64,000 nucleotides of DNA from Moritella marina ATCC 15381 (GCF_008931805.1 NZ_CP044399.1:744001-808000); one strand, 5' to 3'; positions 33,356 through 43,360 are shown, numbered from the stretch's first letter. Notes: a model not told the origin generated them from the letters alone. Numbers and translations: made by a program.

Positions 33356-35047
33356 ATGACTAGATCACAAGGATTGTACGATTATATTATTGTTGGCGCA
33401 GGTAGTGCGGGTTGTGTATTAGCGAATCGCTTATCAGCCGATCCAGCCAATAAAGTATTGCTACTCGAAACGGGTGGCAGTGATAAGAGTATCTTTATTC
33501 AAATGCCAACTGCGTTATCGATACCGATGAACAGTAATAAATACGCATGGCAGTTTGAAACCCAAGCTGAACCGACGTTAGATAATCGCCGTATGCATTG
33601 TCCTCGTGGCAAGGTATTAGGCGGTTCGTCTTCTATTAATGGCATGGTTTACGTACGCGGTCATGCCCGTGATTTTGATGAATGGCAGCAATCCGGTGCG
33701 AAAAATTGGGATTATAGCAATTGCTTACCTTATTTTAAGAAAGCCGAAAGCTGGGCATTTGGCGGTGATGAATACCGCGGTGGCAATGGACCACTGGCTG
33801 TGAATAACGGTAACAACATGAAAAACCCGTTATATAAAGCCTTTGTTGCTGCCGGTGTTGATGCCGGTTACATGGCAACCAATGATTACAATGGTCAGCA
33901 GCAAGAAGGTTTTGGCCCGATGCACATGACCATTAAAAAAGGTGTGCGTTGGTCGACTGCAAATGCGTATTTAAGACCGGCGATGCAACGTAGTAATTTA
34001 ACGGTGATCACCCATGCTTTGGTACACAAAGTTGTGTTTGAAGGTAAGCAAGCTGTTGGCATCGAGTTTGAACGCAAGGGCAAACTAACGACTTTACATT
34101 GTAATAAAGAAGTCATCTTGTCGGCTGGTTCGGTTGGTTCGCCGCATATTCTGCAGTTATCGGGTATCGGTAAAGCAAGCACCTTAGCAGATGCAGGTAT
34201 TGAACAAATACATGAACTGCCTGGTGTGGGTGAGAATTTACAAGATCATCTTGAGTTTTACTTCCAATTTAAATGCCTTAAACCGATTTCGTTGAATGGT
34301 AAATTAGACCCATTAAACAAACTGTTTATTGGTGCGCGTTGGTTCTTTCATAAATCTGGTTTAGGCGCGACCAATCACTTTGAATCTTGTGGTTTTATTC
34401 GTTCAAAACCCGGTCTAGAGTGGCCTGATCTGCAGTATCACTTTTTACCAGCAGCAATGCGTTATGACGGTAAAGAAGCGTTTGCCGGTCATGGTTTTCA
34501 AGTGCATGTTGGCCATAACAAACCCAAAAGCCGTGGTTTTGTCAAAGTGGTATCAAAAGATGCACACGTGGCACCACATATTCAGTTTAATTATTTATCT
34601 GCAGCTGAAGACATTGCAGCGTTTCGAGCGTGTGTACGCTTAACACGTGAAATCATCAATCAACCTGGATTAGACGAATTTCGCGGTGAAGAAATTCAAC
34701 CCGGTATCGCGGTGCAAACCGATGAAGAGATTGACAGCTTTGTCAGAAGTACCGTTGAAAGTGCTTACCATCCTTCTTGTTCGTGCAAGATGGGTGAAGA
34801 CGCGCTGGCAGTGGTTGATTCAGACACCAAGGTGCATGGTATTGACGGGCTAAGAGTGGTTGATTCCTCTATTTTTCCTACCATTCCCAATGGTAATTTG
34901 AACTCGCCAACGATCATGTTAGCTGAGCGTGCTGCCGACATTATCTTGGGCAATACCATGCTCAAAGCTGATGATACTGTGGTGACTGTGGCGCCGAAAT
35001 GGCAAAGCACGCAACGGTTACAACAACCAAAACGACAACCTGCTTAA
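33356..35047 (+). CDS. betA: Choline dehydrogenase (GMC oxidoreductase)
   Basis: 563 residues, FAD-dependent GMC-family enzyme that oxidises choline to betaine aldehyde, membrane-associated and feeding electrons to the respiratory chain. Seen: [19 protein letters not shown] (FAD site, residues 7-25), the GMC signature region [18 protein letters not shown], and a C-terminal [13 protein letters not shown] with the active-site His and [24 protein letters not shown] precedes the ATG. Last gene of betIBA. Confidence 0.95.
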   Translation: MTRSQGLYDYIIVGAGSAGCVLANRLSADPANKVLLLETGGSDKSIFIQMPTALSIPMNSNKYAWQFETQAEPTLDNRRMHCPRGKVLGGSSSINGMVYVRGHARDFDEWQQSGAKNWDYSNCLPYFKKAESWAFGGDEYRGGNGPLAVNNGNNMKNPLYKAFVAAGVDAGYMATNDYNGQQQEGFGPMHMTIKKGVRWSTANAYLRPAMQRSNLTVITHALVHKVVFEGKQAVGIEFERKGKLTTLHCNKEVILSAGSVGSPHILQLSGIGKASTLADAGIEQIHELPGVGENLQDHLEFYFQFKCLKPISLNGKLDPLNKLFIGARWFFHKSGLGATNHFESCGFIRSKPGLEWPDLQYHFLPAAMRYDGKEAFAGHGFQVHVGHNKPKSRGFVKVVSKDAHVAPHIQFNYLSAAEDIAAFRACVRLTREIINQPGLDEFRGEEIQPGIAVQTDEEIDSFVRSTVESAYHPSCSCKMGEDALAVVDSDTKVHGIDGLRVVDSSIFPTIPNGNLNSPTIMLAERAADIILGNTMLKADDTVVTVAPKWQSTQRLQQPKRQPA

Positions 35048-35099
35048 AGCAAGGTTTAGTGTGAGTCGACTTTATGACAATAGGGTTGATAAAAGTACT

Positions 35100-35227
35100 G
35101 CGAATGCGTTGTGAGAATGACGCATTCGCAATCTAGGTATATGACCAGCCTAAGCCGTTCTGGCTAAATGGTCTTTAACGTCATACTCAATTCATCAGGG
35201 TTTAAATATCGTCAATCCGATATTTAA
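35100..35227 (+). other. Two stem-loops between betA and the BCCT-like gene
   Basis: First: GCGAATGCG / CGCATTCGC at 35100-35129, 12-nt loop, perfect. Second: TTAAATATCG / CGATATTTAA at 35202-35227, 6-nt loop, perfect. Neither has a T run, so they may be RNA-stability or operator elements rather than terminators. Nothing else is seen in the 307-bp gap. Confidence 0.55.
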
Positions 35228-35354
35228 GGTTTGAGGGGTAGTGCTATCTAAAACAAGCACTAACTTAAACATTGAGCTGACTATATCGGAGCACAAGAGG
35301 GAACAAACTTGTGTTTTATCGTTTTTATAAAAAATATTACATGGAGTTTAAACA

Positions 35355-36572
35355 ATGACGACTTGGCTTACGATAGGTATTTTATTTACCTTTGCTGCAA
35401 TTGCGTTTGTGATCTACCGTTGGGGTAATGTGAAATGCGTTGGTGTCACACCCGTACGTACATTTACGTTTATCGCAATTCTATTTACCTCAGGTTTAGA
35501 CGTGGGACTGATCATGTTTCCGCTGACCGAGTTTGCGGGTTATGCAAACCTTGCAGCGAGTCCTGAATACAGCTTTACGAACCCATTAGCGATCGAGTTT
35601 GGGTTCTGGGCATTCTTAATTTGGGCATTTTACTTTTTAACGTGTTTCTATTTTTGCGTGATAGAACCAAGAGTGAAGTTCTTTGAGATCCCTGTGATTA
35701 AATTCATCAACAACTTTATCATTATCGGGACGTGTGCCTTTACTGCTTACTTGTTATTGACTAATTTACCTTGGTATTTACCTGAAATGGGTGATGGCGA
35801 AACGATAGTGGGTAGCTTCTACCTGATTGTGTTCTTAGTGATTGCTGCGGCGGTTTACTCAAGCACGAGCATTCGCTATGTACGTATCCTCAGCTTAGCC
35901 AGTACTTGGTTGTTCTTAGGTCTTATCGTTCTAATGTGGGCGGGTGCGTTCCTATCTGAAGGATCAAATGTCAGCGAATTTGCCACGACCTTTGCGCTAT
36001 TGGGTGATTACTTTGGTAACTTACATCACTTTGTTCTACCAATGAATGATTACCATGAATTTTACTTATTCTGGTGGTTCTCGTGGAGCATTATGATTGG
36101 TCAGTTCACATCACGCTTTGTTGGCGGCATGAAGACTTATCAAGTACTGATTGCAATGATGGTATTCCCGTCTATTCCAATCGCAGTATGGTTCTCGGTA
36201 CTTTACTACTATAGCGTTAATGAAATCGCGACAACGGGTTTCTATAACCTAGCGATGATATTAGTGGGCATCACTTTTGTGATTAACTCGCTGGATTCAT
36301 TAGTACGACTTTATACTGATAATTTAAACTTAACGGTAGCACGTTTTGGTAAAGTTAAATACATCATAGGTAACGTGGCATTAATGAGTGGCTTAACCTT
36401 ATTGTTCAAATTGGATTTCTTACAGATTCAATGGGTTGGGGCATTAGCTATCGCGCTTATCTTGGGTTGTTTCGTGTATATTCTAGCGAAAAAATATAAG
36501 CAAGTTGCGGCGATTGAGCGTTCACCAAAAGAGAATGAAATCGATTTCGATAAAATTGAGTTAGCTAACTAG
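35355..36572 (+). CDS. Compact BCCT-like choline/betaine carrier
   Basis: 405 residues with about ten or eleven membrane segments. The stretch YLFWWFSWSIMIGQFTSRF (about residue 240) resembles the Trp-rich substrate and signature segment of BCCT carriers (FYWAWWISWAPFVG type), and the following FPSIPIAVWFSVLYY fits too. It is about 100 residues shorter than most BCCTs and lacks their long C-terminal osmosensing tail. Its place between betIBA and proXWV supports choline or betaine uptake. The assignment is by weak motif similarity plus context. Confidence 0.6.
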   Translation: MTTWLTIGILFTFAAIAFVIYRWGNVKCVGVTPVRTFTFIAILFTSGLDVGLIMFPLTEFAGYANLAASPEYSFTNPLAIEFGFWAFLIWAFYFLTCFYFCVIEPRVKFFEIPVIKFINNFIIIGTCAFTAYLLLTNLPWYLPEMGDGETIVGSFYLIVFLVIAAAVYSSTSIRYVRILSLASTWLFLGLIVLMWAGAFLSEGSNVSEFATTFALLGDYFGNLHHFVLPMNDYHEFYLFWWFSWSIMIGQFTSRFVGGMKTYQVLIAMMVFPSIPIAVWFSVLYYYSVNEIATTGFYNLAMILVGITFVINSLDSLVRLYTDNLNLTVARFGKVKYIIGNVALMSGLTLLFKLDFLQIQWVGALAIALILGCFVYILAKKYKQVAAIERSPKENEIDFDKIELAN

Positions 36573-36602
36573 TCATATAAATAGTGCTTAATTCTGGAAC
36601 AA

Positions 36603-36638
36603 GCAAAATAGCGTTTAGGCGTTATTTTGCTTTTTTTT
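36603..36638 (+). terminator. Terminator after the BCCT-like gene
   Basis: GCAAAATAGCG / CGTTATTTTGC with one mismatch, then a run of nine T. Confidence 0.85.
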
Positions 36639-36690
36639 TATTTGCAGTATGAGTCTGATGTTAATTTCTGTTATGGTGGCGAAAAAACAT

Positions 36691-36854
36691 GTTATAGCAA
36701 TGCCGAAAATTAAGTGTCCAAAATGATATTACTCCTGCAAACCGCTCAAGAGCCGCCTGTTTGCTTAGGCAAGGCCATCTATGGCATGTCTATTTGCGAT
36801 AGGTTTGCGATAGCAATAGCATTTTTATGCATCGTTTTTAGAGGCGTTGGTATT
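36691..36854 (+). repeat. MITE-like dispersed repeat, copy A
   Basis: About 160 bp related to 53665-53820 (shared tracts AAAATGATATTACTCCTGCA, AACCGCTCAAGA, AAGGCCATC, TTGCGATAGCAATAGCATTTTT). Ends are inverted: left CAATGCC pairs with right GGCGTTG, next to GGTATTA. No coding potential. It takes up most of the 320-bp gap before the MarR gene. Confidence 0.75.
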
Positions 36855-36892
36855 AGCTGTTGTTAATTCGGTTATCAATTTAGGCTATATTT

Positions 36893-37369
36893 ATGGAAAA
36901 GTACGAAGAATTATTAGTGTCATTGCGCCAAGTGATCAGAGCTATTGATATACATTCTCGCAAGTTGAATAAACAATCTGGTTTAACCGGACCACAGCTC
37001 ATGGTAATGCAGAATATTGCCATGCTCGATGCGCCACTGGCAAAAGATATAGCTAAAGAAATCGCACTCAGTGCAGCGACGGTGACGACGATTATAGACC
37101 GTCTTGAGAGCCGAGAGTTAGTGATCAGAACGCGCAGTAAAACCGATAAACGTAAAGTGCATTTATCATTAAGTGAAGCGGGTATCACTTTGCTTAGCAG
37201 TTCACCGAAGCCATTACAGGATCATTTCATAACCCGTTATCAAAACCTTGAAGAATGGGAACAAAGCCAGTTATTATCCGCTGTCGAACGTATTGCCTCG
37301 ATGATGGATGCAGAAAAATTAGATGCCGCGCCAGTGCTATTAGTTGGTCAAATACAAGCTGAAGAATAA
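36893..37369 (+). CDS. MarR-family transcriptional regulator
   Basis: 158 residues with a winged helix-turn-helix: LTGPQLMVMQNIAMLDAPLA, IALSAATVTTIIDRLESREL (recognition helix, about residues 62-80) and the wing RTRSKTDKRKVHLSL. Forms dimers on palindromic or tandem operators. It lies 197 bp upstream of proX in the same direction, so control of betaine import genes, in the manner of EctR-type MarR proteins beside osmolyte loci, is a fair inference. A tandem 11-bp repeat before proX is a candidate target. Confidence 0.9.
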   Translation: MEKYEELLVSLRQVIRAIDIHSRKLNKQSGLTGPQLMVMQNIAMLDAPLAKDIAKEIALSAATVTTIIDRLESRELVIRTRSKTDKRKVHLSLSEAGITLLSSSPKPLQDHFITRYQNLEEWEQSQLLSAVERIASMMDAEKLDAAPVLLVGQIQAEE

Positions 37370-37474
37370 CACGACTAGTTGCCTGATATTCATAATATAT
37401 TAATAATAAACAACGCAGTGTTACCGTGAATATCGTCATAAAATGTTATATGTATTTTTTACGAATGTTTACGG

Positions 37475-37496
37475 TATTTAGTACTTATTTAGTACT
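37475..37496 (+). promoter_or_regulatory. Tandem 11-bp repeat before proX, candidate operator
   Basis: TATTTAGTACT occurs twice without spacer, one helical turn apart, 71 bp upstream of the proX start. It could be a direct-repeat operator or part of the promoter. Confidence 0.4.
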
Positions 37497-37566
37497 TTAA
37501 AAGATTTTAGCCGCAATTTACTGTAGTATTGGTGACACTTCATACAATAATAAGGATATTATTTAT

Positions 37567-38571
37567 ATGCGGAAGACTTTCGCTACGACTCTATTTCTCG
37601 CTTCTACCTCTCTTTCTACCTTCGCTAATGCAAGTGAATGCGGCACTGTTACTATTGCCGACATGAGCTGGAATTCAGCCACTATTATCGCTAATATTGA
37701 TCGTTTCATTCTTGAGCATGGTTTTGGCTGTGATGCTGAACTTGTGCCTGGTGATACCATGGCAACGGGTACGGCGATGATTGAAAAAGGTCAGCCGGAT
37801 ATTGCCCCTGAGTTTTGGAGTAATGCAATGAAATCAGCACTCGATAAAGGTGTTGAAGAAGGGCGTATCCGTTATGCGGGGGCAACGTTGACTGATGGCG
37901 GTGAAGAAGGTTTTTGGGTTCCTGCCTACATGGTTGAGAAAGATCCTAGCTTAGCGACAATTGCTGGAATAAAAGCTAACGCTAAACTGTTCAAACACCC
38001 TGAAGACCCAGAAAAATCAGCCTTTATGATTTGCCCATCGGGTTGGAATTGTCAAATTACCACAACCAACCTATATCACGCATTGAATCTTGCTGATGAT
38101 GGTTTTGATTTAATTGATCCAGGTTCCGGCGCGGGCTTATCTGGTTCTATTGCTAAAGCCTATGAACGCAAAGAAGCTTGGTTTGGTTATTACTGGGCGC
38201 CAACCGCGGTATTGGGTAAATACAATATGGTTAAAGTTGATTTTGGTTCAGGCATCGATGAGAAGCATTTCAAAGAATGTATTACTCAAGACGACTGCTT
38301 AGAGCCTAAACCGACGATGTTCCCACCTTCTGCAGTTGATACAGTCGTAACCGAAGAGTTTGCAGCAAGAGCGCCTGAAGCACTGGCTTATCTTAATGCA
38401 CGTGCATTTAAGAATGCGCAAATGAATGAACTACTTGCTTGGATGGAAGACGAGCAAGCAGATGGTGAATACAGTGTTGAGCATTTCTTAACAAACTATG
38501 AAGATACCTGGTCGCAGTGGGTTGATTCAGCGACCGCAAAAAAAATCAAGAAAGCAGTGTCAGAACTATAG
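37567..38571 (+). CDS. proX: Glycine betaine/proline-betaine ABC substrate-binding protein
   Basis: 334 residues with a Sec signal peptide (MRKTFATTLFLASTSLSTF, cleavage after ANA). Mature part is of the OpuAC/ProX type: TVTIADMSWNSATIIANI at the start, GQPDIAPEFWSN, FWVPAYMV, SGWNCQITTTNLY and WFGYYWAPTAV, with Trp residues expected to build the cation-pi box for quaternary ammonium. Several Cys suggest disulfides. Periplasmic binding protein; its gene comes first and is followed by an intercistronic terminator. Confidence 0.92.
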   Translation: MRKTFATTLFLASTSLSTFANASECGTVTIADMSWNSATIIANIDRFILEHGFGCDAELVPGDTMATGTAMIEKGQPDIAPEFWSNAMKSALDKGVEEGRIRYAGATLTDGGEEGFWVPAYMVEKDPSLATIAGIKANAKLFKHPEDPEKSAFMICPSGWNCQITTTNLYHALNLADDGFDLIDPGSGAGLSGSIAKAYERKEAWFGYYWAPTAVLGKYNMVKVDFGSGIDEKHFKECITQDDCLEPKPTMFPPSAVDTVVTEEFAARAPEALAYLNARAFKNAQMNELLAWMEDEQADGEYSVEHFLTNYEDTWSQWVDSATAKKIKKAVSEL

Positions 38572-38584
38572 CCTTTCATTATAT

Positions 38585-38606
38585 AGCCCGAACGATTCGG
38601 GCTTTT
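38585..38606 (+). terminator. Intercistronic (attenuating) terminator between proX and proW
   Basis: AGCCCGAA-CGA-TTCGGGCT followed by four T, located 14 nt after proX and 22 nt before proW. It would let the binding protein be made in excess over the permease and ATPase. Confidence 0.85.
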
Positions 38607-38627
38607 TCATCTTAGGAAATACATATT

Positions 38628-39518
38628 ATGTCAGACAGTTCATGGCTTTCGGAAATACCGCAGTTAGACCGCCGCCAATTACTTGATATTAGAAAATCGT
38701 TGGATGGTGCTTATCGCAGTTTTTCGCGTGAATACGGTGATAGTATTGAAGCATTTTTTGATCCCTTACTTACTTTTCTTATTTGGTTTGAAAAATTATT
38801 ACTTGGCAGTCCGTGGTGGCTGGTGATTGGCGCTTTAGCTGTTTTTGCTTATGCCGCTAGTCGTTCTTGGAAATTAACCTTAGGCGTTGTTGTCGCCTTC
38901 TTCCTTATCGGTTTCTTTGGCATGTGGGACAACACCATGCGCACCATGAGTATTATTTTGGTCTCGACCTTACTCGCGGTATTAATTGGTATTCCAATTG
39001 GGATTTGGATGTCGCGTTCAGACCGTGTGCAGTCAAGCGTTACGCCGATCCTCGATATCATGCAAACCATGCCCGCTTTTGTGTACTTGATCCCCGTGGT
39101 TATGTTGCTTGGCATAGGTAAAATTCCTGGTGTTATCGCCGTTATTATTTACGCCGTACCGCCTGTGATCCGTCTTACCAATTTAGGCATACGACTTGTA
39201 GACAAAGAAGTATTAGAGGCGGCAACCGCTTATGGAGCTAGCCCGATGCAGCGTTTGTTTGGTGTGCAGTTACCACTGGCAATGCCTAATATCATGGCAG
39301 GTATCAACCAGACGATTATGATGGCGCTGGCGATGGTTGTGATTGCGTCGATGATTGGTGTGAAAGGTTTAGGTCAGCCAGTATTGAAGGCGATCACTAA
39401 CCAATACTTCACGCTGGGTCTATTGAATGGTTTAGCGATTGTTGTTCTTGCTATTATCTTTGACCGTATCTCGCAAAGCTACGCAAAACGTACATTACAA
39501 AATTTAGGCGGGCACTAA
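38628..39518 (+). CDS. proW: Glycine betaine ABC transporter permease
   Basis: 296 residues, inner-membrane permease with an N-terminal extension and about six to seven membrane segments. It carries the DNTMRTMSIILVSTLLAVLIG start of the permease domain and an EAA loop (EAATAYGASPMQRLFGVQLP, about residues 195-214) that docks on ProV. It ends with the QPVLKAITNQYFTLGLLNGL segment typical of ProW. One base separates it from proV. Confidence 0.94.
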   Translation: MSDSSWLSEIPQLDRRQLLDIRKSLDGAYRSFSREYGDSIEAFFDPLLTFLIWFEKLLLGSPWWLVIGALAVFAYAASRSWKLTLGVVVAFFLIGFFGMWDNTMRTMSIILVSTLLAVLIGIPIGIWMSRSDRVQSSVTPILDIMQTMPAFVYLIPVVMLLGIGKIPGVIAVIIYAVPPVIRLTNLGIRLVDKEVLEAATAYGASPMQRLFGVQLPLAMPNIMAGINQTIMMALAMVVIASMIGVKGLGQPVLKAITNQYFTLGLLNGLAIVVLAIIFDRISQSYAKRTLQNLGGH

Positions 39519-39519
39519 T

Positions 39520-40809
39520 ATGAATTCGCATAACATTAATTCTCCGAGAAAAAGTCAAAGTCCGCTAATTCGCATTAAGAATTTATATAAAATTTTTGGT
39601 AAAGATGAAAAAAAGGTACTCGAACAGGTTAAGGCCGGTAAATCAAAAGATGCCATCTTAGCTGAAACAGGGCATACCGTGGGTTTATCTAATATTAATC
39701 TGGATGTATACCCAGGCGAGATATTCGTGATAATGGGCTTATCGGGGTCGGGTAAATCAACCTTGATCCGCCACTTTAACCGCCTTATTGAACCGACTGC
39801 GGGTGAAATCGAGCTTGCTGGCAGCGATGTAATGCAATTATCGAGCAAAGACCTGCAAGATTTCCGTCGTAATAAGATGTCGATGGTATTTCAACGTTTT
39901 GGTTTGATGCCACATCGCACCGTACTAGACAATATTGGTTATGGTCTGCAAGTCCAAGGTGTTAAAAAGGCAGAATGGAAGAAGAGCGCAACGCAGTGGT
40001 TAGAAACTGTCGGATTGGATGGTTATGCTAAGCAGTATCCTGGGCAGCTCTCTGGTGGTCAGCAGCAACGTGTGGGTTTAGCCCGCGCTTTGTGTACCGA
40101 TGCTGACATTCTACTTATGGATGAAGCGTTTTCCGCGTTGGATCCGCTGATCCGTAGTGAAATGCAGGATCAGTTAATACAACTGCAAGAAAAACTGCAT
40201 AAAACCATTGTCTTTATCACCCATGATCTCGATGAAGCATTAAGATTAGGCGACCGCATTGCTATTTTACGTGATGGCATATTAGTGCAACAAGGTACGC
40301 CGGTTGATATCCTACTGAACCCTGTTGATGACTATGTTGAAGCCTTTGTTAAGGACGTGAATCGCGCGCGTGCCTTGACGGTCGAAACGGTGATGCAGCC
40401 ACAAATCTGCCGTATCTCGGCGGAAACAATCGGTGAAGCTGTTTTACAAATGCGTAAATCAAAACAGGATTTCGGTTATGTTGTTAACGAAGACGGTTAT
40501 CAAGGCGTGCTTACTCAAGATACTTTAGACGGCGTTGATAAGAATGATTACAGCAATGTGCTTGATGCGTCGTTATTAGAAGCTGTACCTGCAGTGCAAA
40601 GCGATGCGTTAATCGAATCTGTTATTCCTGAGATGCTGGATAACAATGTACCACTTCCAGTATTAAATGAAGAGGGTGAAGTGGAAGGGCATTTATGCCG
40701 TTCTGCACTTGCTGAAGTATTAAGTGACCAGCCTGGTACTGAAGAGAAGAAGTCTAGTGTGGGAGAAACTAAGCTAAGTACGGAAGAGAGTAAACTTACT
40801 CACGCTTAG
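39520..40809 (+). CDS. proV: Glycine betaine ABC transporter ATP-binding protein with CBS domains
   Basis: 429 residues. ABC ATPase: Walker A GLSGSGKST (about residue 75), Q-loop region VFQRFGLMPHRTV, signature LSGGQQQRVGLARAL, Walker B ILLMDEAFSALDP, switch His in FITHDLDEA. A C-terminal tandem CBS region (about residues 285-405) is expected to sense ionic strength or nucleotide. A Glu/Lys/Ser-rich tail ends the protein. N-terminal IKNLYKIFGKDEKKVLEQV is typical of ProV. Confidence 0.95.
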   Translation: MNSHNINSPRKSQSPLIRIKNLYKIFGKDEKKVLEQVKAGKSKDAILAETGHTVGLSNINLDVYPGEIFVIMGLSGSGKSTLIRHFNRLIEPTAGEIELAGSDVMQLSSKDLQDFRRNKMSMVFQRFGLMPHRTVLDNIGYGLQVQGVKKAEWKKSATQWLETVGLDGYAKQYPGQLSGGQQQRVGLARALCTDADILLMDEAFSALDPLIRSEMQDQLIQLQEKLHKTIVFITHDLDEALRLGDRIAILRDGILVQQGTPVDILLNPVDDYVEAFVKDVNRARALTVETVMQPQICRISAETIGEAVLQMRKSKQDFGYVVNEDGYQGVLTQDTLDGVDKNDYSNVLDASLLEAVPAVQSDALIESVIPEMLDNNVPLPVLNEEGEVEGHLCRSALAEVLSDQPGTEEKKSSVGETKLSTEESKLTHA

Positions 40810-40850
40810 TATGATGTCGTAACAAGGCGTTTACTTGGTTCATAAGATAA

Positions 40851-40888
40851 AGTGCCCATTACAGCTAGTCGGAGGTAATGGGCATTTT
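40851..40888 (+). terminator. Terminator of the proXWV operon
   Basis: TGCCCATTAC / GTAATGGGCA with a 12-nt loop, then TTTT, 42 nt after proV. Confidence 0.85.
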
Positions 40889-40950
40889 GCATTTTAATTA
40901 ATAAAGCATTATTTACAGTTAACAAAAAACTATCAGATAGCTAACAATAA

Positions 40951-40964
40951 ATGATCAGGATCAA
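40951..40964 (+). promoter_or_regulatory. FNR/NnrR-type site before nosR
   Basis: ATGAT-CAGG-ATCAA, 9 of 10 matches to TTGAT-N4-ATCAA, 145 bp before nosR. A TATACT hexamer follows at 40975-40980, closer than the usual class II spacing, so the exact promoter is uncertain. Anaerobic or NO-linked control of N2O respiration would be expected. Confidence 0.7.
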
Positions 40965-41108
40965 TGAGCTTGCGTATACTTTATCGAATGAGAAAGATGT
41001 TAGTGGGTAATTGACCAAAGTCATTCGCTCACCTTAACTGACTATTTATGATGCGCCCTAATGGACTGCAACTTATGCCTATGAGTTGTAAATTAGGGGA
41101 CGATTATT

Positions 41109-43280
41109 GTGGTTAGCTTTAACTATTTAGTACATAACAAAAATAAATTCCAGCAAGGAGCCTTAGTTGTGCTCACTACGTTATTGTTGCTGGCTACTTT
41201 TTTTATTCCACCAAGTTATGCGTTATTTGTTAGTCCTCCTAAAGATCCCATGCCGTTTATTCAGGCGCAATTCCCCGACGCGACAGCTATTTCAGAAAAG
41301 ACCCCAACTAAAGTCGGCGGTTACCCTATTTGGACAGTGCGTAAAAATGATGACGTTTTAGGTTACGCATTTGAAACCAACGATATCGCTAAGATCCCAG
41401 CTTATTCTGGTGAACCGGTCAATATGCTGGTGGCTATCGATCCCCAAGGTGCTTACCTCACGGCTAAAGTCTTAGAGCATCATGAGCCGATTATTCTTGC
41501 TGGTATTCCTGAAAGTAAGTTATGGGCTTTCACCGATCAATATGCCGGTTTATCGGTGCGCGATAGATTAAAGGTCGGTGGTAATAAGAATGAAGGCTAC
41601 GTTGCCATTGATGGTCTTTCCGGTGCAACCGTTACCGTGATGGTGATGAATGTTGGCATTACCAAGGCAGCTAAAAAAGTTGCGCAAGCATTGGCTATTA
41701 TCGAAAAATCCAATGGCATCATTCAGCCCATCTCAACCATTAAAACAGAAGTATTCAGCGATGCTAATTGGACTCAACTTACTGGCGATGGCTCTATTCG
41801 TAAGTTATACCTGGATCGTAACGCGGTTGATGACAGTTTTGTCGGGACTGCAGCAGAGCATGTAGACGAAGCCAATGCCGATGAAAAACAAAACATGTTT
41901 GCTGAAATTTATTACACCCTTATCGATATTCCCACCATAGGTAAAAATCTATTTAGCGCTGCAGACTACCAATGGTTAACCAAGCCACTGCAACCGGGTG
42001 AACACTTAATCGGTGTATTCGGTAATGGCTATTCTTTTAAAGGCTCGGGTTATGTGCGTGGCGGTATTTTTGACCGGATCCAAATCCATCAGCAAGATAA
42101 TGCTATTTCGTTTCGAGATTTACAACACGAACGAGTGACCGATATATTTATTGCTGGCGCGCCACAATTCCAAGAAATGTCGGTATTTAAAATTGAGGCG
42201 CATCACGAGTTTGATCCTGGTGCAGAGTGGGCGTTTGAGTTGTTAGTGCGTCGCCAAACTGGACCCGTCGATAGCTTATTTAACAGCTTTAAAGGCCAGT
42301 ATGACATGTTGGACAAATACGTTGATACGCCGCCAGCAATTATGCCCGAACCTGAATTAAGCCTAACCCAGCAAGTATGGCAAGACAAAAATGTTGAGGT
42401 AGTGGTGCTGATTACTTTACTCATCGTATTACTACTGATCTTGTTCTTCCAAGATGTGTTGGTCCGACACCCTAAATTTATGCACAACTTACGTCATGGT
42501 TTTCTGGTCGTTACGGTTGTACTTATTGGTTGGTCATGGGGCGGTCAGCTATCCATTGTCAATGTGTTCACTTTTTTACAAGCCTTGATGCATGACTTTT
42601 CATGGGATTTATTTTTACTCGATCCGATCATATTTATTCTGTGGTGCGCCGCAGCTGTCACCATGTTGCTGTGGGGACGGGCGGTTTATTGTGGTTGGTT
42701 ATGCCCGTTTGGTGCTTTGCAAGAATTGGTGAATGTGTTTGGTCGGTTTATTAAATTACCACAACTGGAACTACCTTATGCCGTGCATGAGCGTTTGTGG
42801 GCAATCAAATATCTTATTTTATTAGCGCTGTTTGGTATCTCGTTGGATTCATTGGCGATGGCAGAACAGTTTGCGGAAATCGAACCGTTTAAAACAACTT
42901 TCTTATTAAAATTTGATCGGGAATGGCCATTCATTGCTTGGGCAAGTCTGATGATCTTAACTAGCTTGGTTAACCGCAAAACATTTTGTCGTTATTTATG
43001 TCCGTTAGGCGCGGCCTTGTCTGTGCCCAGTAAACTGAGTTTATTCCAGTGGTTAAAACGCCGTTCGGAATGCGGTCAACCTTGTAAAACATGCGCCAAA
43101 GAGTGTGAGATCCAAGCCATACAACCCAACGGCGAGATCAACATGCGTGAGTGTCATTATTGCCTTGATTGTCAGGTGACATATTTCAATGACGAAAAAT
43201 GCCCACCATTGAAAAAATTGGCAAGAAAGCAACGAAAAATCACTGATGAACAAATCATTGCCATTACCAATACGGATTAA
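41109..43280 (+). CDS. nosR: NosR, membrane iron-sulfur flavoprotein for N2O reduction
   Basis: 723 residues. N-terminal signal/anchor helix (ALVVLTTLLLLATFFIP), a periplasmic FMN-binding domain with covalent-FMN motif GLSGATVTVM near residue 175, then several membrane helices from about residue 435. Two cytoplasmic CysX3CysP motifs follow (CGWLCPFG, CRYLCPLG), then ferredoxin clusters (CGQPCKTCAKEC, CHYCLDCQVTYF). NosR supplies electrons to and supports maturation of NosZ. Start is GTG with AGGGGA upstream. First gene of nosRZDFYL. Confidence 0.95.
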   Translation: MVSFNYLVHNKNKFQQGALVVLTTLLLLATFFIPPSYALFVSPPKDPMPFIQAQFPDATAISEKTPTKVGGYPIWTVRKNDDVLGYAFETNDIAKIPAYSGEPVNMLVAIDPQGAYLTAKVLEHHEPIILAGIPESKLWAFTDQYAGLSVRDRLKVGGNKNEGYVAIDGLSGATVTVMVMNVGITKAAKKVAQALAIIEKSNGIIQPISTIKTEVFSDANWTQLTGDGSIRKLYLDRNAVDDSFVGTAAEHVDEANADEKQNMFAEIYYTLIDIPTIGKNLFSAADYQWLTKPLQPGEHLIGVFGNGYSFKGSGYVRGGIFDRIQIHQQDNAISFRDLQHERVTDIFIAGAPQFQEMSVFKIEAHHEFDPGAEWAFELLVRRQTGPVDSLFNSFKGQYDMLDKYVDTPPAIMPEPELSLTQQVWQDKNVEVVVLITLLIVLLLILFFQDVLVRHPKFMHNLRHGFLVVTVVLIGWSWGGQLSIVNVFTFLQALMHDFSWDLFLLDPIIFILWCAAAVTMLLWGRAVYCGWLCPFGALQELVNVFGRFIKLPQLELPYAVHERLWAIKYLILLALFGISLDSLAMAEQFAEIEPFKTTFLLKFDREWPFIAWASLMILTSLVNRKTFCRYLCPLGAALSVPSKLSLFQWLKRRSECGQPCKTCAKECEIQAIQPNGEINMRECHYCLDCQVTYFNDEKCPPLKKLARKQRKITDEQIIAITNTD

Positions 43281-43360
43281 AGAGCAGCGAATACCGAATA
43301 AAATAAAAAACGCACCTAGTCGAATCAAAATAAAACAATTTTAATATCACGGAGAGTCTT

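Noticed and set aside
35100-35227. Intrinsic terminators after betA
   Set aside because: Two perfect stem-loops exist but neither is followed by a T run; recorded as stem-loops only.
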